This document shows positions 10,200-19,565 of a DNA stretch of 64,000 nucleotides, one piece after another (within the stretch, counting starts at the first letter, position 1; each line of letters starts with the position of its first letter). Under the pieces are notes generated by a model. The model had not been told where the DNA came from. It saw only the letters and a list, made by a program, of their open reading frames with translations, and ran no database searches. The DNA comes from Streptomyces asoensis (GTDB lineage: Bacteria > Actinomycetota > Actinomycetes > Streptomycetales > Streptomycetaceae), in assembly GCF_016860545.1 (NCBI RefSeq), contig NZ_BNEB01000005.1, forward strand, positions 1,674,001 to 1,738,000. The letters are read 5' to 3'. A program made the translations under genes and the position numbers.

Positions 10200-11552
10200 G
10201 TGAACGCGTTTGGATCTTCAGCATCCGGGGCTGCCACCCCGGTCAGCGCGGTGCGGCGGCGTGCTGTCGTGGACGCGCTGCGGCGCGGCGCTGTCCCCGA
10301 GAGCGGCCTCGACCTGCTCGCCACCGGACTCGACCGCTTCGAGCGGGCCGTCGATGAGGAACTGGACACTGCCGCCGCAGGCGGTTCGGTGTTCAAGGCC
10401 GTGCGCGGCGAGTACGGATCCGGCAAGACCTTCTTCACCCGCTGGCTCGGCGAGCGCGCCAAACGGCGCACCTTTGCCGTGGCCGAGGTGCAGGTGTCAG
10501 AGACCGAGACCCCGCTGCACAAGCTGGAGACGGTCTACCGGCGACTCACTGAGCGCCTGGCCACCGCCAGCTTCCCGCCCAGCGCCCTGCGGCCGGTCGT
10601 AGACGCCTGGTTCTACGCACTCGAGGAGGACGCACTCGCCGACGGCGCGAGCGAGAGCGAGCTGCCACAGGCCGTGGACCGGCTGCTCACTGCCCGCCTG
10701 GCCGAGGTGTCCCGACACGCCCCCGCGTTCGCCACCGCCCTGCGCGGATACAAGCAGTCCCTGGATGCCGGCGACGAGGCCACCGCCGCTGCGGTGATGG
10801 CCTGGCTCGGCGGCCAGCCGCACGTCGCCGCAGCCGCCCGGCGCAGTGCAGGCGTCCGCGGTGACCTCGACCACTTCGGTGCCTTCGGCTTCCTTCAGGG
10901 CCTGCTCACCGTGCTGAGAGACGCCGGGCACGCCGGCCTCGTCCTCGTCCTCGACGAAGTAGAAACCCTGCAACGGGTCCGCTCCGACGCCCGCGACAAA
11001 GCACTCAACGCGCTGCGGCAGCTCATCGACGAGGTCCACTCCGGCCGCTTCCCCGGCCTGTATCTCATCATCACCGGCACGCCCGCCTTCTACGATGGGC
11101 AACAGGGCGTACAGCGACTCGCACCGCTCGCCCAGCGCCTCGCCACCGACTTCACCACCGACCCCCGCTTCGACAACCCGCGGGCCGTCCAGATCCGGCT
11201 GCCCGGATTCACCGAGGCATCACTGACCGGCCTGGGCGCCACCATCCGCGACCTGTATACCGAAGGCTCCCAGTCCCCCGACAGGATCAAGCAGCTTGCC
11301 GACGACGCCTACCTCACCGACCTGGCCCGGGCTGTGGGCGGGGCACTGGGCGGGAAGGTCGGAGTCGCACCACGGCTGTATCTGAAGAAGCTGGTTGGCG
11401 ACGTACTCGACCGGATCGACCAGTTCCCCGACTTCGACCCGCGCAGGCACTACAAGCTGACCGTGGGCAGCAGTGAGCTCACCGCCACCGAACGGAACTT
11501 CGCCGCGCCCGCACCGGCCGCCTCGGCTGACGACCTCGAGATCGACCTCTGA
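10200..11552 (+). CDS. brxD: BREX-2 ATP-binding protein BrxD
   Basis: BrxD is a P-loop ATPase found only in BREX-2 loci. The product is 450 residues from the GTG at 10200, with GGGAG about ten bases upstream. Walker A (GEYGSGKTFFTRWL) lies near residues 70-83 and Walker B (LVLVLDEVETLQ) near 242-253. A C-terminal winged-helix-like portion ends in a short acidic tail. It begins 121 bp after pglZ, the largest gap in the operon, so an internal promoter is possible, although I saw no clear -10/-35 pair there. BrxD belongs to the BrxC/DUF2791-like AAA group; its exact role is unknown. Confidence 0.9.
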   Translation: MNAFGSSASGAATPVSAVRRRAVVDALRRGAVPESGLDLLATGLDRFERAVDEELDTAAAGGSVFKAVRGEYGSGKTFFTRWLGERAKRRTFAVAEVQVSETETPLHKLETVYRRLTERLATASFPPSALRPVVDAWFYALEEDALADGASESELPQAVDRLLTARLAEVSRHAPAFATALRGYKQSLDAGDEATAAAVMAWLGGQPHVAAAARRSAGVRGDLDHFGAFGFLQGLLTVLRDAGHAGLVLVLDEVETLQRVRSDARDKALNALRQLIDEVHSGRFPGLYLIITGTPAFYDGQQGVQRLAPLAQRLATDFTTDPRFDNPRAVQIRLPGFTEASLTGLGATIRDLYTEGSQSPDRIKQLADDAYLTDLARAVGGALGGKVGVAPRLYLKKLVGDVLDRIDQFPDFDPRRHYKLTVGSSELTATERNFAAPAPAASADDLEIDL

Positions 11553-11605
11553 CGCCCCAGTTCCCGAAGTCCCGAACTCTGACGAACAGCCCGGGAGTTG
11601 CAGAC

Positions 11606-13753
11606 GTGCAGGAGCAGCCGCGCGGCACTGACCCGCTGGAGCGCCTTGACCCGGTAGTCCTGCATCACATCGTCAACACGCTCGGGTGGCCCGATCTGCG
11701 CCCGCTGCAGAAGGCGTCCGTGCACCCGCTGATGAACGGTGAGGACGCGGTCCTGCTCGCGCCGACGGCGGGCGGGAAGACGGAGGCCGCCACCTTCCCC
11801 CTGCTGTCCGCCATGCGAGAGCAGCGCTGGACCGGCACCTCAGTCCTCTACCTGGCCCCGCTCAAGGCGCTCCTGAACAACCTGGTGCACCGGGTCGACA
11901 GCTACGCCCAGTGGCTGGGGCGCCGAGCCGCCCTCTGGCACGGCGACACCCCCGAGTCCGTACGCCGTCGCATCCGCACCGAATCCCCCGACTTCCTGCT
12001 CACCACACCCGAGTCGCTCGAAGCGATGCTCATCAGCGTCAAGACCGACCACGCACACATGCTGGGCCGGGTGCGTGCCGTCGTCGTTGATGAGGTGCAC
12101 GCCTTCGCTGGGGACGACCGCGGCTGGCACCTGCTCGCCGTGCTCGAACGCCTGGAACGGCTCGCCGGCCACCGCATCCAGCGCATCGGGCTGTCCGCCA
12201 CAGTCGGCAACCCCGACGCCCTGCTCACCTGGCTCCAGGGCGCACGCCCCGCCGATCGCCCCGGCCTGGTCGTCGCCCCCGGCGTGACTCTGCCCGCCAC
12301 AACCGGCACGACCGAACACCCGCGCCCCGCAGGGGAGGCGGAGCTCGACTACGTCGGATCGCTCGCCAACGCCGCCAAGGTGATCTCCGCCCTGCACCGG
12401 GGAGAGAAACGGCTCGTCTTCTGCGACTCCCGCAAGCAGGTGGAAGAACTCGGTGCGGCACTGCGCGCCCGCGACGTCACCGTGTTCCTCTCACACGCCT
12501 CGCTGTCCACCGACGAACGCGCACGCTCCGAGCAGGCATTCGCCGAAGCCCGCGACTGCGTCATCGTCTCCACCTCCACCCTGGAACTCGGCATCGACGT
12601 CGGCGACCTCGACCGTGTCATCCAGATCGACTCCCCCGGCACAGTGGCCTCGTTCCTGCAGCGCATCGGCCGCACCGGGCGTCGCGCCGGCACATCCCGC
12701 AACTGCCTGTTCCTCGCCACCCGGCCCGACACCCTGCTCCAAGCCGCCGGCCTGCTCACTCTGTGGGCCCGTGGCTGGGTGGAACCCGTCACCCCGCCCC
12801 CCTCACCCCGCCATCTCGTCGCCCAGCAGCTCCTCGCCGTCACCCTGCAGGAACACCGCGTCGGCGACCGGTTGTGGCCCGAGCAGTGGAACGGCCTGGC
12901 TCCCTTCGACCAGTCTGCCGCGCCCCTCCTGTCGCACCTGGTCGCGGAAGGCTTCCTCGACAGCGACGGCGGCATGCTGTTCATCGGCTCCGAAGCCGAG
13001 AAGCACTTCGGCCGCCGGCACTTCATGGAGCTGACCGCCTCCTTCACCGCACCCCCCGAGTTCACGGTGCTCGCTGGACGCACCGAGATCGGCACCACCG
13101 ACCCCACCGTCCTCACCGAAGAACGACCGGGCCCGCGCCGCCTGCTGCTGGCCGGCCGCAGCTGGCAGGTCACGTTCATCGACTGGGCCCGACGCCGTGC
13201 CTTCGTGGAACCCGTCGAGGACGGCGGCATCGCCAAATGGCAGGGCAGCGAAGCCCGCGGGCTGTCCTACGTCCTCACCCGCGCCATGCGCGACGTCCTG
13301 CTCGGCACGGATCCCAACGTCCGCCTCACCCGCCGCGCCGTCGCGGCCCTTGCTGAACTCCGTATGGACCGCGCACCCCACGAAGTACACCCGGCGGGCA
13401 CCCTGCTGGTCCGCGACGCGGACGCCACCCGCTGGTGGACCTGGGCCGGGTATCGCGCCAACGCCACCCTCGCCGCCTCCCTCGGCAACCTCGCCGACCC
13501 CGTCCAGCGCCCCACGGACACGCATATCCGGCTCCGCCAGGACCTCTCCCCCACCGACTGGAAAACCGCCCGCGCCGAACTCCCCGACTCCCTCACCCTG
13601 CCCACCGTTGACCCGCGGGCAGTCCGCGGCCTCAAGTTCTCGGCGGCCCTACCGCCCCGCATCGCAACCACCACCCTCGCCGAACGCCTCGCCGACTTCG
13701 ACGGCGCCCTCGCCGCAACCCGCGAGCCCGTACGGATGGAATGGGGCACCTGA
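11606..13753 (+). CDS. brxHI: BREX-2 DEAD/DEAH-box helicase BrxHI
   Basis: This is a superfamily 2 Lhr-type helicase of 715 residues and the last gene of the BREX-2 operon. Motif I (APTAGGKTEA) is near residues 50-59, motif II (DEVH) near 162, motif III (SAT) near 198 and motif VI (QRIGRTGRR) near 352; after residue 400 there is an Lhr-like C-terminal domain. It starts with GTG, 53 bp after brxD. After the stop there is no further BREX gene, and the next genes lie on the opposite strand. The presence of all helicase motifs, with no frameshift, says the gene is intact. Confidence 0.9.
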   Translation: MQEQPRGTDPLERLDPVVLHHIVNTLGWPDLRPLQKASVHPLMNGEDAVLLAPTAGGKTEAATFPLLSAMREQRWTGTSVLYLAPLKALLNNLVHRVDSYAQWLGRRAALWHGDTPESVRRRIRTESPDFLLTTPESLEAMLISVKTDHAHMLGRVRAVVVDEVHAFAGDDRGWHLLAVLERLERLAGHRIQRIGLSATVGNPDALLTWLQGARPADRPGLVVAPGVTLPATTGTTEHPRPAGEAELDYVGSLANAAKVISALHRGEKRLVFCDSRKQVEELGAALRARDVTVFLSHASLSTDERARSEQAFAEARDCVIVSTSTLELGIDVGDLDRVIQIDSPGTVASFLQRIGRTGRRAGTSRNCLFLATRPDTLLQAAGLLTLWARGWVEPVTPPPSPRHLVAQQLLAVTLQEHRVGDRLWPEQWNGLAPFDQSAAPLLSHLVAEGFLDSDGGMLFIGSEAEKHFGRRHFMELTASFTAPPEFTVLAGRTEIGTTDPTVLTEERPGPRRLLLAGRSWQVTFIDWARRRAFVEPVEDGGIAKWQGSEARGLSYVLTRAMRDVLLGTDPNVRLTRRAVAALAELRMDRAPHEVHPAGTLLVRDADATRWWTWAGYRANATLAASLGNLADPVQRPTDTHIRLRQDLSPTDWKTARAELPDSLTLPTVDPRAVRGLKFSAALPPRIATTTLAERLADFDGALAATREPVRMEWGT

Positions 13754-13999
13754 ACAACCCGGAGCACAGGCGAATTTTCGGGCGGCTGAGGTCCTTCTCG
13801 GCCTGGAGGACGCTCGCGCTTGTCTCGATGTCGATGCGGTCGCCGGTGCCGTCTACCCACCTAGGCTTGCACCACGAGGGGCAGGCAAGTCCTGCTCACC
13901 AAGATCGAGGTCCGCCTCCAGCAGCCACGCCCCAGTTCCAGTCCTGGTACCAACGCACTTACTCGAGCTCAAGAGATCGCCCATTTGAGATGGAACCAC
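13754..13999. other. Non-coding gap between brxHI and the convergent Nudix gene
   Basis: This stretch separates the 3' ends of brxHI (+) and the Nudix gene (-). I see no convincing reading frame and no strong hairpin here, so the BREX operon terminator was not located. Confidence 0.5.
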
Positions 14000-14593
14000 T
14001 CAGGTCGCCATGACCGTGTCGAGATACTCTTGCACCGGCTCGAACAGCCCATATGGCACATACTGCGGGATATCACCATGGGCGACCCACGCAAGCTCAG
14101 CCAACTCCTCGGCGTCCGCGACATGAGCAGTACCGCCCACCACCTCACAGGCCGTGTACGACATCAACCGACCTGTCTTCGGGTGGACCCGCTCGCCGAG
14201 CAGCTTCATGGCGGCCACCTCCACCCCGGTCTCCTCGTGGGTCTCTCGTACGGCGGCGTCTTCGCGGCTCTCGCCCGGCTCAATTTCGCCGGCCGGGAAC
14301 TGCCACGAGAGCTGTCCCTCGCTGACCCGGCGCCGCACCATGAGCACGCGCCCCTCGCTGACGACGATGGCCGCGGCGATGCCCGGCTGCTCCTCCGCGT
14401 TCTGCTGCGTCACGTCTGCTCCTCCAGGACAGCCAGGATGGGTGGGAAGATCGTATCGACGGGGATGAAGCGGGGGACCGAGTTTCTTGGGACCCACATG
14501 ACATCGATCTTCTCGACTGCGTTCGTTGCCGAGGCGTAAGGCGGACTGCAGCAGGCAGGCGTAGCGGCCGGTCCAGCGCTCGACCACGTCCAT
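14000..14593 (-). CDS. Nudix hydrolase with degraded N-terminal extension
   Basis: The C-terminal 130 residues form a clear Nudix hydrolase: the Nudix box GEIEPGESREDAAVRETHEE matches GX5EX7REUXEEXGU with all catalytic Glu residues. Such enzymes cleave nucleoside diphosphate-linked compounds; the substrate cannot be told. The first 20 residues (MDVVERWTGRYACLLQSALR) resemble the start of an N-terminal HTH region seen on some Streptomyces Nudix proteins, but the following 40 residues are Pro/Arg-rich and do not look folded. The HTH has apparently been shortened by deletion or frameshift. Translation could also begin at the GTG before TQQNAEEQPG near 14415, giving a lone Nudix domain. The gene is convergent with brxHI. 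Confidence 0.75.
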   Translation of the reverse strand: MDVVERWTGRYACLLQSALRLGNERSREDRCHVGPKKLGPPLHPRRYDLPTHPGCPGGADVTQQNAEEQPGIAAAIVVSEGRVLMVRRRVSEGQLSWQFPAGEIEPGESREDAAVRETHEETGVEVAAMKLLGERVHPKTGRLMSYTACEVVGGTAHVADAEELAELAWVAHGDIPQYVPYGLFEPVQEYLDTVMAT

Positions 14594-14768
14594 GATGCTG
14601 CCCCCTCATCGTCGCTCTGGTGCAGGAACCTGCGCGCGGAAGGTGCACTCCTACCGCACTGGCACTGCATGGTCACGCAGCTGGAGCATCGGAAGAATCG
14701 GAGTCGCCAGGAGCCAGGCAAACACCCGCCACAGGCTCAGCCCTTGGGCAGGCCACAGAAAGGACGAG

Positions 14769-15656
14769 TCACGCTGCCGCGTAGCTCGCCAGGAACAGAT
14801 TTTGCGCCCGCTCCACATCCCTCGGCGTACGCAACTGCACCTCCAGATCACCCGTCCCATGGTGACCGAGACCGGAGACATCCCGGGTGAATCCCGGGAC
14901 AAGGTCGACGTCCTTCGGGTCAACCTTCAGGTAGACCAGCAGCTTGCTCCGCTGCGGCGGACAGAGGCAGGCGAAGTTCCGCAGCCGCTGGTACGCCCGG
15001 TACGTTTTGCGCTCGACGCGGTTCACACCGTCCCCGAGCCCAAGCAATGCCTCATCGACCGCGCTCGCCAGCTCAACCATCGACGCGTCCTGGATGCCGG
15101 CTGTCGCCCGGGCAACCGCCTGGCGGCGGGCTCGGCGTGCCGCCTGCATGCCGCCGCTCCCGGACGCCACGGTCTCAAGCCCAAGCAGGTCGCTCCCGAA
15201 CAGTCGGTAGCGAACCAGGTCGATCGACCGCCGGTGCTCGTGCACGGCATGCACGTCGTAACGCGTGAAGTCGCCGGCGATACAGATCAGGCGAGGGCTG
15301 CTCCACAAGACCTGGGACGCGGCCCTCATCCCGAGCCGGTCGAGGACCAGGTGCTCGAACTCGGCACGGTGGTCCATTAGCCACGCCAGGTAGAACAGGC
15401 CCTGGTTGATGACGCCGGCGTCGATGCCGCGCTTGTACTCGACGATGACCGGCGATCCGTTCTCGTCCAGCCCGAGCGAATCGATCCGGCCCTTGTGGAC
15501 CGGCCCGGTGCCGTACTCACTCGCCAGGAAACGGACACCTAGCAGCGTCTCCATGTGCGCCTCGACGAGACCCTGCACATCTGCCTCGACCTCAGCAAGA
15601 CGCGGCATGACCTCGCTCACGCCACATTTCGATGCGTCCGTCCGGAACAACTTCAA
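14769..15656 (-). CDS. PD-(D/E)XK nuclease-fold protein with C-terminal DUF5655
   Basis: About 295 residues from a TTG start (MKLFRTD...), chosen because this is the usual N-terminus of the family and GGGGGTGG lies just upstream; the frame stays open to 15761 but that part looks non-coding. Residues 60-90 contain GRIDSLGLDENGSPVIVEYK, the D...ExK arrangement of the PD-(D/E)XK nuclease fold also found in archaeal NucS-like proteins. The last 85 residues match DUF5655 (RVERKTYRAYQRLRNFACL onward). A variable Ala/Arg-rich linker joins the two. The family is widespread in Streptomyces and has no established function; a nucleic-acid processing role is inference. It may be a chromosomal gene that predates the island. 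Confidence 0.8.
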   Translation of the reverse strand: MKLFRTDASKCGVSEVMPRLAEVEADVQGLVEAHMETLLGVRFLASEYGTGPVHKGRIDSLGLDENGSPVIVEYKRGIDAGVINQGLFYLAWLMDHRAEFEHLVLDRLGMRAASQVLWSSPRLICIAGDFTRYDVHAVHEHRRSIDLVRYRLFGSDLLGLETVASGSGGMQAARRARRQAVARATAGIQDASMVELASAVDEALLGLGDGVNRVERKTYRAYQRLRNFACLCPPQRSKLLVYLKVDPKDVDLVPGFTRDVSGLGHHGTGDLEVQLRTPRDVERAQNLFLASYAAA

Positions 15657-16252
15657 GCCGACCACCCCCGTTATCGCATAGGAGATCGACAACGTCGGAC
15701 GGGCAGAGATTTGTTTCCGCAACCGGCGCGAGTCACGTGAAGAAGGTGTGCCGATGCCCAATCGACTGAGTCAGCTGCCCCGGCGCGCAGCACGCAGGCC
15801 GGTGGTACCCGTGATTCGTCGGCGTCCAGCACGAATCCAGCACACTACGGGAGATGCGGAGTTGACAGCAGGTGACGAGGGGTCAGGAAATCCAGCACCT
15901 ATCCAGCACGGTCAAAATTAAGGGGCCTGACCCCGAAGAGCCAGACCCCAATTGACCTGCAGTGGCGCAACGGGGCGAACTGCGACCCAGGCAACACCCA
16001 ACTCATCCGTGGTAACCGTTCGTCACAGTGCTGGGCAGTGCAGTGAAGTGCTGGACTCTGCCGACTCCTCTCCGGCATCGTGCCTCACGCTGTCAGAGTG
16101 AGCCCCTCCACGGCGAGCGAGGCAACATAGCCCCAAACCGCCGGTTAGCCAAACCGGCGATAACGCGGAGTATTGACGGTCACCGCGATGACCGGCGCAT
16201 GCGGTGTCCGTAGGCCCGGCACGGGCTACCCGCCAAGACGAAAGTAATCGGA
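15657..16252. repeat. Gene-free 595 bp with direct and inverted repeats
   Basis: No gene is visible between the DUF5655 start and the HTH gene. The segment holds two pairs of ATCCAGCAC-like repeats spaced 11 bp (15824-15843, first unit GTCCAGCAC, and 15890-15909). It also holds an inverted repeat GGGGTCAGG (15879-15887) / CCTGACCCC (15926-15934) with a further partial copy, CCAGACCCC, at 15941-15949. The AT-richer core around 15910-15920 is unusual here. It may be a junction or attachment-site-like remnant of the DNA that brought in the CBASS genes; that is inference. Confidence 0.5.
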
Positions 16253-16528
16253 ATGAACACGCAGATCGAAGAGACTCTGGGCCCTCGCTATAGCCCCGCT
16301 CACATCCGCGCCACCTGGGACGGAACGGGGAGCGTGGAGGACGCCTCAAAGGCGCTGGGATTCTCACGGGCCAAGGGATACGACCTGATCCGCAACGGGC
16401 AGTTTCCGTGCCGTGTGCTACGCATCGGCCGTAAGACGCGTGTTGTCACGGCGTCTCTACTCCGCGTCCTCGAAAGCGGAGATCCGGAGTATAACGATGC
16501 GCGCGCCGGATGCCGCCCCACGCCCTAA
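16253..16528 (+). CDS. Small excisionase-like HTH DNA-binding protein
   Basis: A 91-residue protein. Residues 28-72 (SKALGFSRAKGYDLIRNGQF and following) fit the helix-turn-helix_17/excisionase fold: GFSRAKGYDLI as turn and recognition helix, then the wing RIGRKTRVV. The ribosome binding site is weak (ATCGGA). It lies 157 bp upstream of the CD-NTase gene on the same strand, so it may regulate the CBASS operon, or it may be an Xis-type remnant of an integrative element. No integrase gene is nearby. The downstream gap (16529-16685) contains no additional gene. Confidence 0.7.
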   Translation: MNTQIEETLGPRYSPAHIRATWDGTGSVEDASKALGFSRAKGYDLIRNGQFPCRVLRIGRKTRVVTASLLRVLESGDPEYNDARAGCRPTP

Positions 16529-16685
16529 GCCAGCTTCGACGAGGCTTCGCTTCCGGCGGAGCTTCGTCGTTCCAAGCGCGCCCTTTAACTACCCCGCTCT
16601 GAAGGCAGGCTGGCCAGCCGTGTCACCGTCGCTGTCGTACCCCCACGCTACGGTGTCATCATCTTCGGTGAAGACGATTTACGGG

Positions 16686-17690
16686 ATGGCGCCAGTGCAG
16701 CTCACCACCTGTTTCAACACGCTCCTCACGGACACGGTCAACCTGAGCCGGCTCAAGCTCGACATGCTCGACAACCGAGTGGACAGTGTCTACCGAGCCC
16801 TCAAGGCAGACAAGGAGATCGGACACCTCGTCCTCGACAAGATCCCTCAAGGTTCGTGGGCGCAGAGAACCATCATCAACCCGGTCGGCGACAAGGAGTT
16901 CGATGCCGACTTCCTCCTTCTGATGGAGGAGAACCCGGACTGGCACGGCAGCCCCAAGACCTACATCGACAAGGTCTACGCGGCACTGGACCGCCACAGC
17001 CGTTACCGCGAGATGCCGCACTCGCGCAAGTGCCGTTGCGTGCGTCTGGAATACAAGAACCTGATGCACGTGGACATCGTCCCGTACGTCCAGCTCAGCG
17101 ACGGCCGCGAGGTCATCGTCAACCGGGACGACAACTGCTGGGAGGCGACGGACCCCGAGGGCTTCACGGCCTGGATGCGCAATCAGGACGACATCACCGG
17201 CGGGAACCTGCGCAGGGTCATCCGGCTGCTGAAGTACCTGCGCGACCACAAGAACTCCTTCACCGGAACCCGGTCGATCATCCTCACGACTCTGCTCGGA
17301 AACCAGGTCAGCGACACCAAGACGCTGATCGATCCGGGCTACTACGCCAACGTCCCCACGTCCCTGCTCCACCTGGTCCAGGACCTCAACACTTACCTGC
17401 AGGCCAACCCCAACAAGCCGTCCATCGCCGACCCCTCCGGGTCGGGCGTCACGTTTGACCACCGCTGGACCCAGGACACCTACGCCTACTTCCGCGAGCG
17501 AATCCGCGTGCACACGGAGGAGATCGAGGCTGCCTACCACCATGCGGACAAGGAGACCAGCATCGAGCTGTGGCAGGGTCTGTTCGGCACCGGCTTCAAG
17601 GAGCCCGACGCCCAGCAGAGCAGCGCGAAGTTCCCCGCCGCGTCCGTGGCCGCCGTGACGACGACGGGGCGGTCGGGGCGCGCTGGATGA
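16686..17690 (+). CDS. CBASS cyclic-oligonucleotide synthase (CD-NTase, SMODS family)
   Basis: This is the cGAS/DncV-like nucleotidyltransferase that makes a cyclic nucleotide signal on phage infection, 334 residues. The Pol-beta-like core shows IPQGSWAQRT (nucleotide-binding GS loop, residues ~52-61), the first two metal ligands in EFDADFLL (~72-79), and the third Asp in HVDIVPY (~127-133). I chose the ATG at 16686; the frame continues upstream to 16413 but that part looks non-coding and overlaps the HTH gene. The stop overlaps the Cap2 start (ATGA). The C-terminal tail (...TTGRSGRAG) is flexible and ends in Gly, a feature fitting Cap2-dependent conjugation of the CD-NTase C-terminus. The signal molecule cannot be read from sequence; a SAVED effector suggests a cyclic di- or trinucleotide. 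Confidence 0.92.
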   Translation: MAPVQLTTCFNTLLTDTVNLSRLKLDMLDNRVDSVYRALKADKEIGHLVLDKIPQGSWAQRTIINPVGDKEFDADFLLLMEENPDWHGSPKTYIDKVYAALDRHSRYREMPHSRKCRCVRLEYKNLMHVDIVPYVQLSDGREVIVNRDDNCWEATDPEGFTAWMRNQDDITGGNLRRVIRLLKYLRDHKNSFTGTRSIILTTLLGNQVSDTKTLIDPGYYANVPTSLLHLVQDLNTYLQANPNKPSIADPSGSGVTFDHRWTQDTYAYFRERIRVHTEEIEAAYHHADKETSIELWQGLFGTGFKEPDAQQSSAKFPAASVAAVTTTGRSGRAG

Positions 17691-19432
17691 GCAAGCGAAA
17701 GCCTGGGCGGTTCGGCGCTCCCACACCGTGGCAGAGACAGGCGCTCGCGGATCTCCGCGCGATCGGCGCCGAGCAGCCGGACACCCTGCGCGTGGTGGGA
17801 GTGCCTGACCGTACGGACGACGGCGCCCTGGCAATCACGATCGAGATCGACACGAGGGGGACCGTCTCGGTGGAGGGAGGGATTCAGCTCCAGCCGCGCG
17901 AGCGGTTCGTTCTCAGCGTCCCGTCCTCCCCGCTGCTCCCCCCACAAGTCGACGTAACGCACACCCGGTTCATCGGACACCCCCACGTCCTGCAGGGTTA
18001 CCGGCTGTGCTTGTACCTGGACCCGGCGCGAGAATGGAACCCGGCAGGCGGCATCCGCTCCAGCCTAAACCGCCTGTGGGCCTGGCTCGGCGATGCCGCC
18101 GGCAACCGGTTCAACGCCTCAACCGCCCTCTATCACGCGGTCGGCGGAGTCCTGCATCAGTCCGCAGGAACACCCACCATCGTTGTGCGTGAACCCGTGC
18201 TCGGAAAGTGCGTCCAGGCCGGATACCTGATCCCAAGGACCGCTCAGCGCCTGGACCTCACCTTCACTCCACAAGAACCTCCCACGGCACGCCTGCCGGT
18301 CATCATCCTCCCCGCGCCCCTGCCAATGGGAGCCGGCACCACACTCGTCGAACTCCTCCAGCAGATCGATGCGCCACTCGCCAGCCGTGCCCCCACCGCC
18401 AGGCCGTTCGCGCCAGCCGTGCTGACCTCCCTCGCGACCAGCGTGGTGAGAAACGCTGAGGACACACCCCAATACCTCCTCCTGGCCGTACCCCACCCCG
18501 CCGGCGGCCCACCCCACCTGCTCGCGGGCCGAATCCCCGCAAGCGCCGCCAACGAACTCCGCAGCCTCGCAAGGCGCCAGCCCGGTTGCCTGAGCACTCT
18601 CACCCCCAGCGCGGTCAACCCGGCCCTCCCGATCGAGTGGTGCCAAGTGTCCGACGAACGGCATGCCGTCACAACCCGCCGCGACGACAACCGCCCCGTC
18701 AACAGCTACCAGAACAAGCACATCCACATCTGGGGCTGCGGAGGCATCGGATCCTGGACCGCCGAGTTCATCGCACGCGCAGGAGCAGCACGCATCACGC
18801 TGTGCGACCCCAGCGTCGTCACCGGCGGGCTGCTCGTCCGGCAGAACTTCCTCGAGACCGACCTCGGCGCGGCCAAGGCCGCCGCACTGGCTGACCGACT
18901 GCGTAACATCGACGACCGCCTGACCGTCGACATCGCTGAGGGCCTCGTCCCCGAAGACGCCGAACAGATCATGAACCACGCCGATCTCGTGATCGACGCC
19001 ACGGTCAGCCTGGCCATCGGGCAATGCCTCGATGCCCTCGCCCGCACACCCAACCGCAAGGCAACCCTCGCCCAGATCGCCACAGACACCCGCACCGGGA
19101 CACTTGGCATCCTCACCGTCTGCGCACCGGGAACCCTCCAAGGCCCCCACAGCTTGGACTCCCTGGCTGGCTTTTCGGTACTTGACGACTACCAACTCGA
19201 GCTGTACCACGCCCTGTGGCAAGAAGCAGAGCCCGACGACGAACTCATACCGACCCGCGGCTGCTCCGTTCCCACCTTCCACGGATCCTCAGCCGACCTC
19301 GCCGCCGTCGCCGCCACGCTCACCACGTTTCTCGGCATGCAGCTGGCCGCGTCGAAGTCGGGAACCCACCTGGTCGCTCTTCCACACGCCCGCAGCGGAC
19401 CGCATCATCACTACGTTCCCCATGTCCCCTAG
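17687..19432 (+). CDS. cap2: CBASS Cap2: E2-E1 ubiquitin-transfer-like fusion
   Basis: A 581-residue protein that in type II CBASS conjugates the CD-NTase C-terminus to targets and primes the synthase. The N-terminal E2-like domain carries the candidate catalytic Cys in YRLCLYLDPAREWNP (Cys ~109). A middle linker region (~200-340) is followed by a ThiF/E1 adenylation domain with the nucleotide loop WGCGGIGSW (~348-356), the D/RQN portion CDPSVVTGGLLVRQN, and the candidate E1 Cys in TRGCSVPTF (~526). The start ATG overlaps the CD-NTase stop. The usual companion Cap3 (JAB-type deconjugase) is not encoded next to it, and no HxH...SxxD JAB motif is visible in this protein. The whole E1 and E2 set appears intact. 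Confidence 0.9.
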   Translation: MSKRKPGRFGAPTPWQRQALADLRAIGAEQPDTLRVVGVPDRTDDGALAITIEIDTRGTVSVEGGIQLQPRERFVLSVPSSPLLPPQVDVTHTRFIGHPHVLQGYRLCLYLDPAREWNPAGGIRSSLNRLWAWLGDAAGNRFNASTALYHAVGGVLHQSAGTPTIVVREPVLGKCVQAGYLIPRTAQRLDLTFTPQEPPTARLPVIILPAPLPMGAGTTLVELLQQIDAPLASRAPTARPFAPAVLTSLATSVVRNAEDTPQYLLLAVPHPAGGPPHLLAGRIPASAANELRSLARRQPGCLSTLTPSAVNPALPIEWCQVSDERHAVTTRRDDNRPVNSYQNKHIHIWGCGGIGSWTAEFIARAGAARITLCDPSVVTGGLLVRQNFLETDLGAAKAAALADRLRNIDDRLTVDIAEGLVPEDAEQIMNHADLVIDATVSLAIGQCLDALARTPNRKATLAQIATDTRTGTLGILTVCAPGTLQGPHSLDSLAGFSVLDDYQLELYHALWQEAEPDDELIPTRGCSVPTFHGSSADLAAVAATLTTFLGMQLAASKSGTHLVALPHARSGPHHHYVPHVP

Positions 19433-19565
19433 CCCGGCCGGTGCGGCCAGACCGAGCGCCCATACCCCATACTTCCGCTGCATGGCACCACAGCAACAGA
19501 CCGGTGTCCCCGAACCAAGGCCCATGACACACTCAACCCCCGCCTGCGCCAAGAGGAGTCGACCT

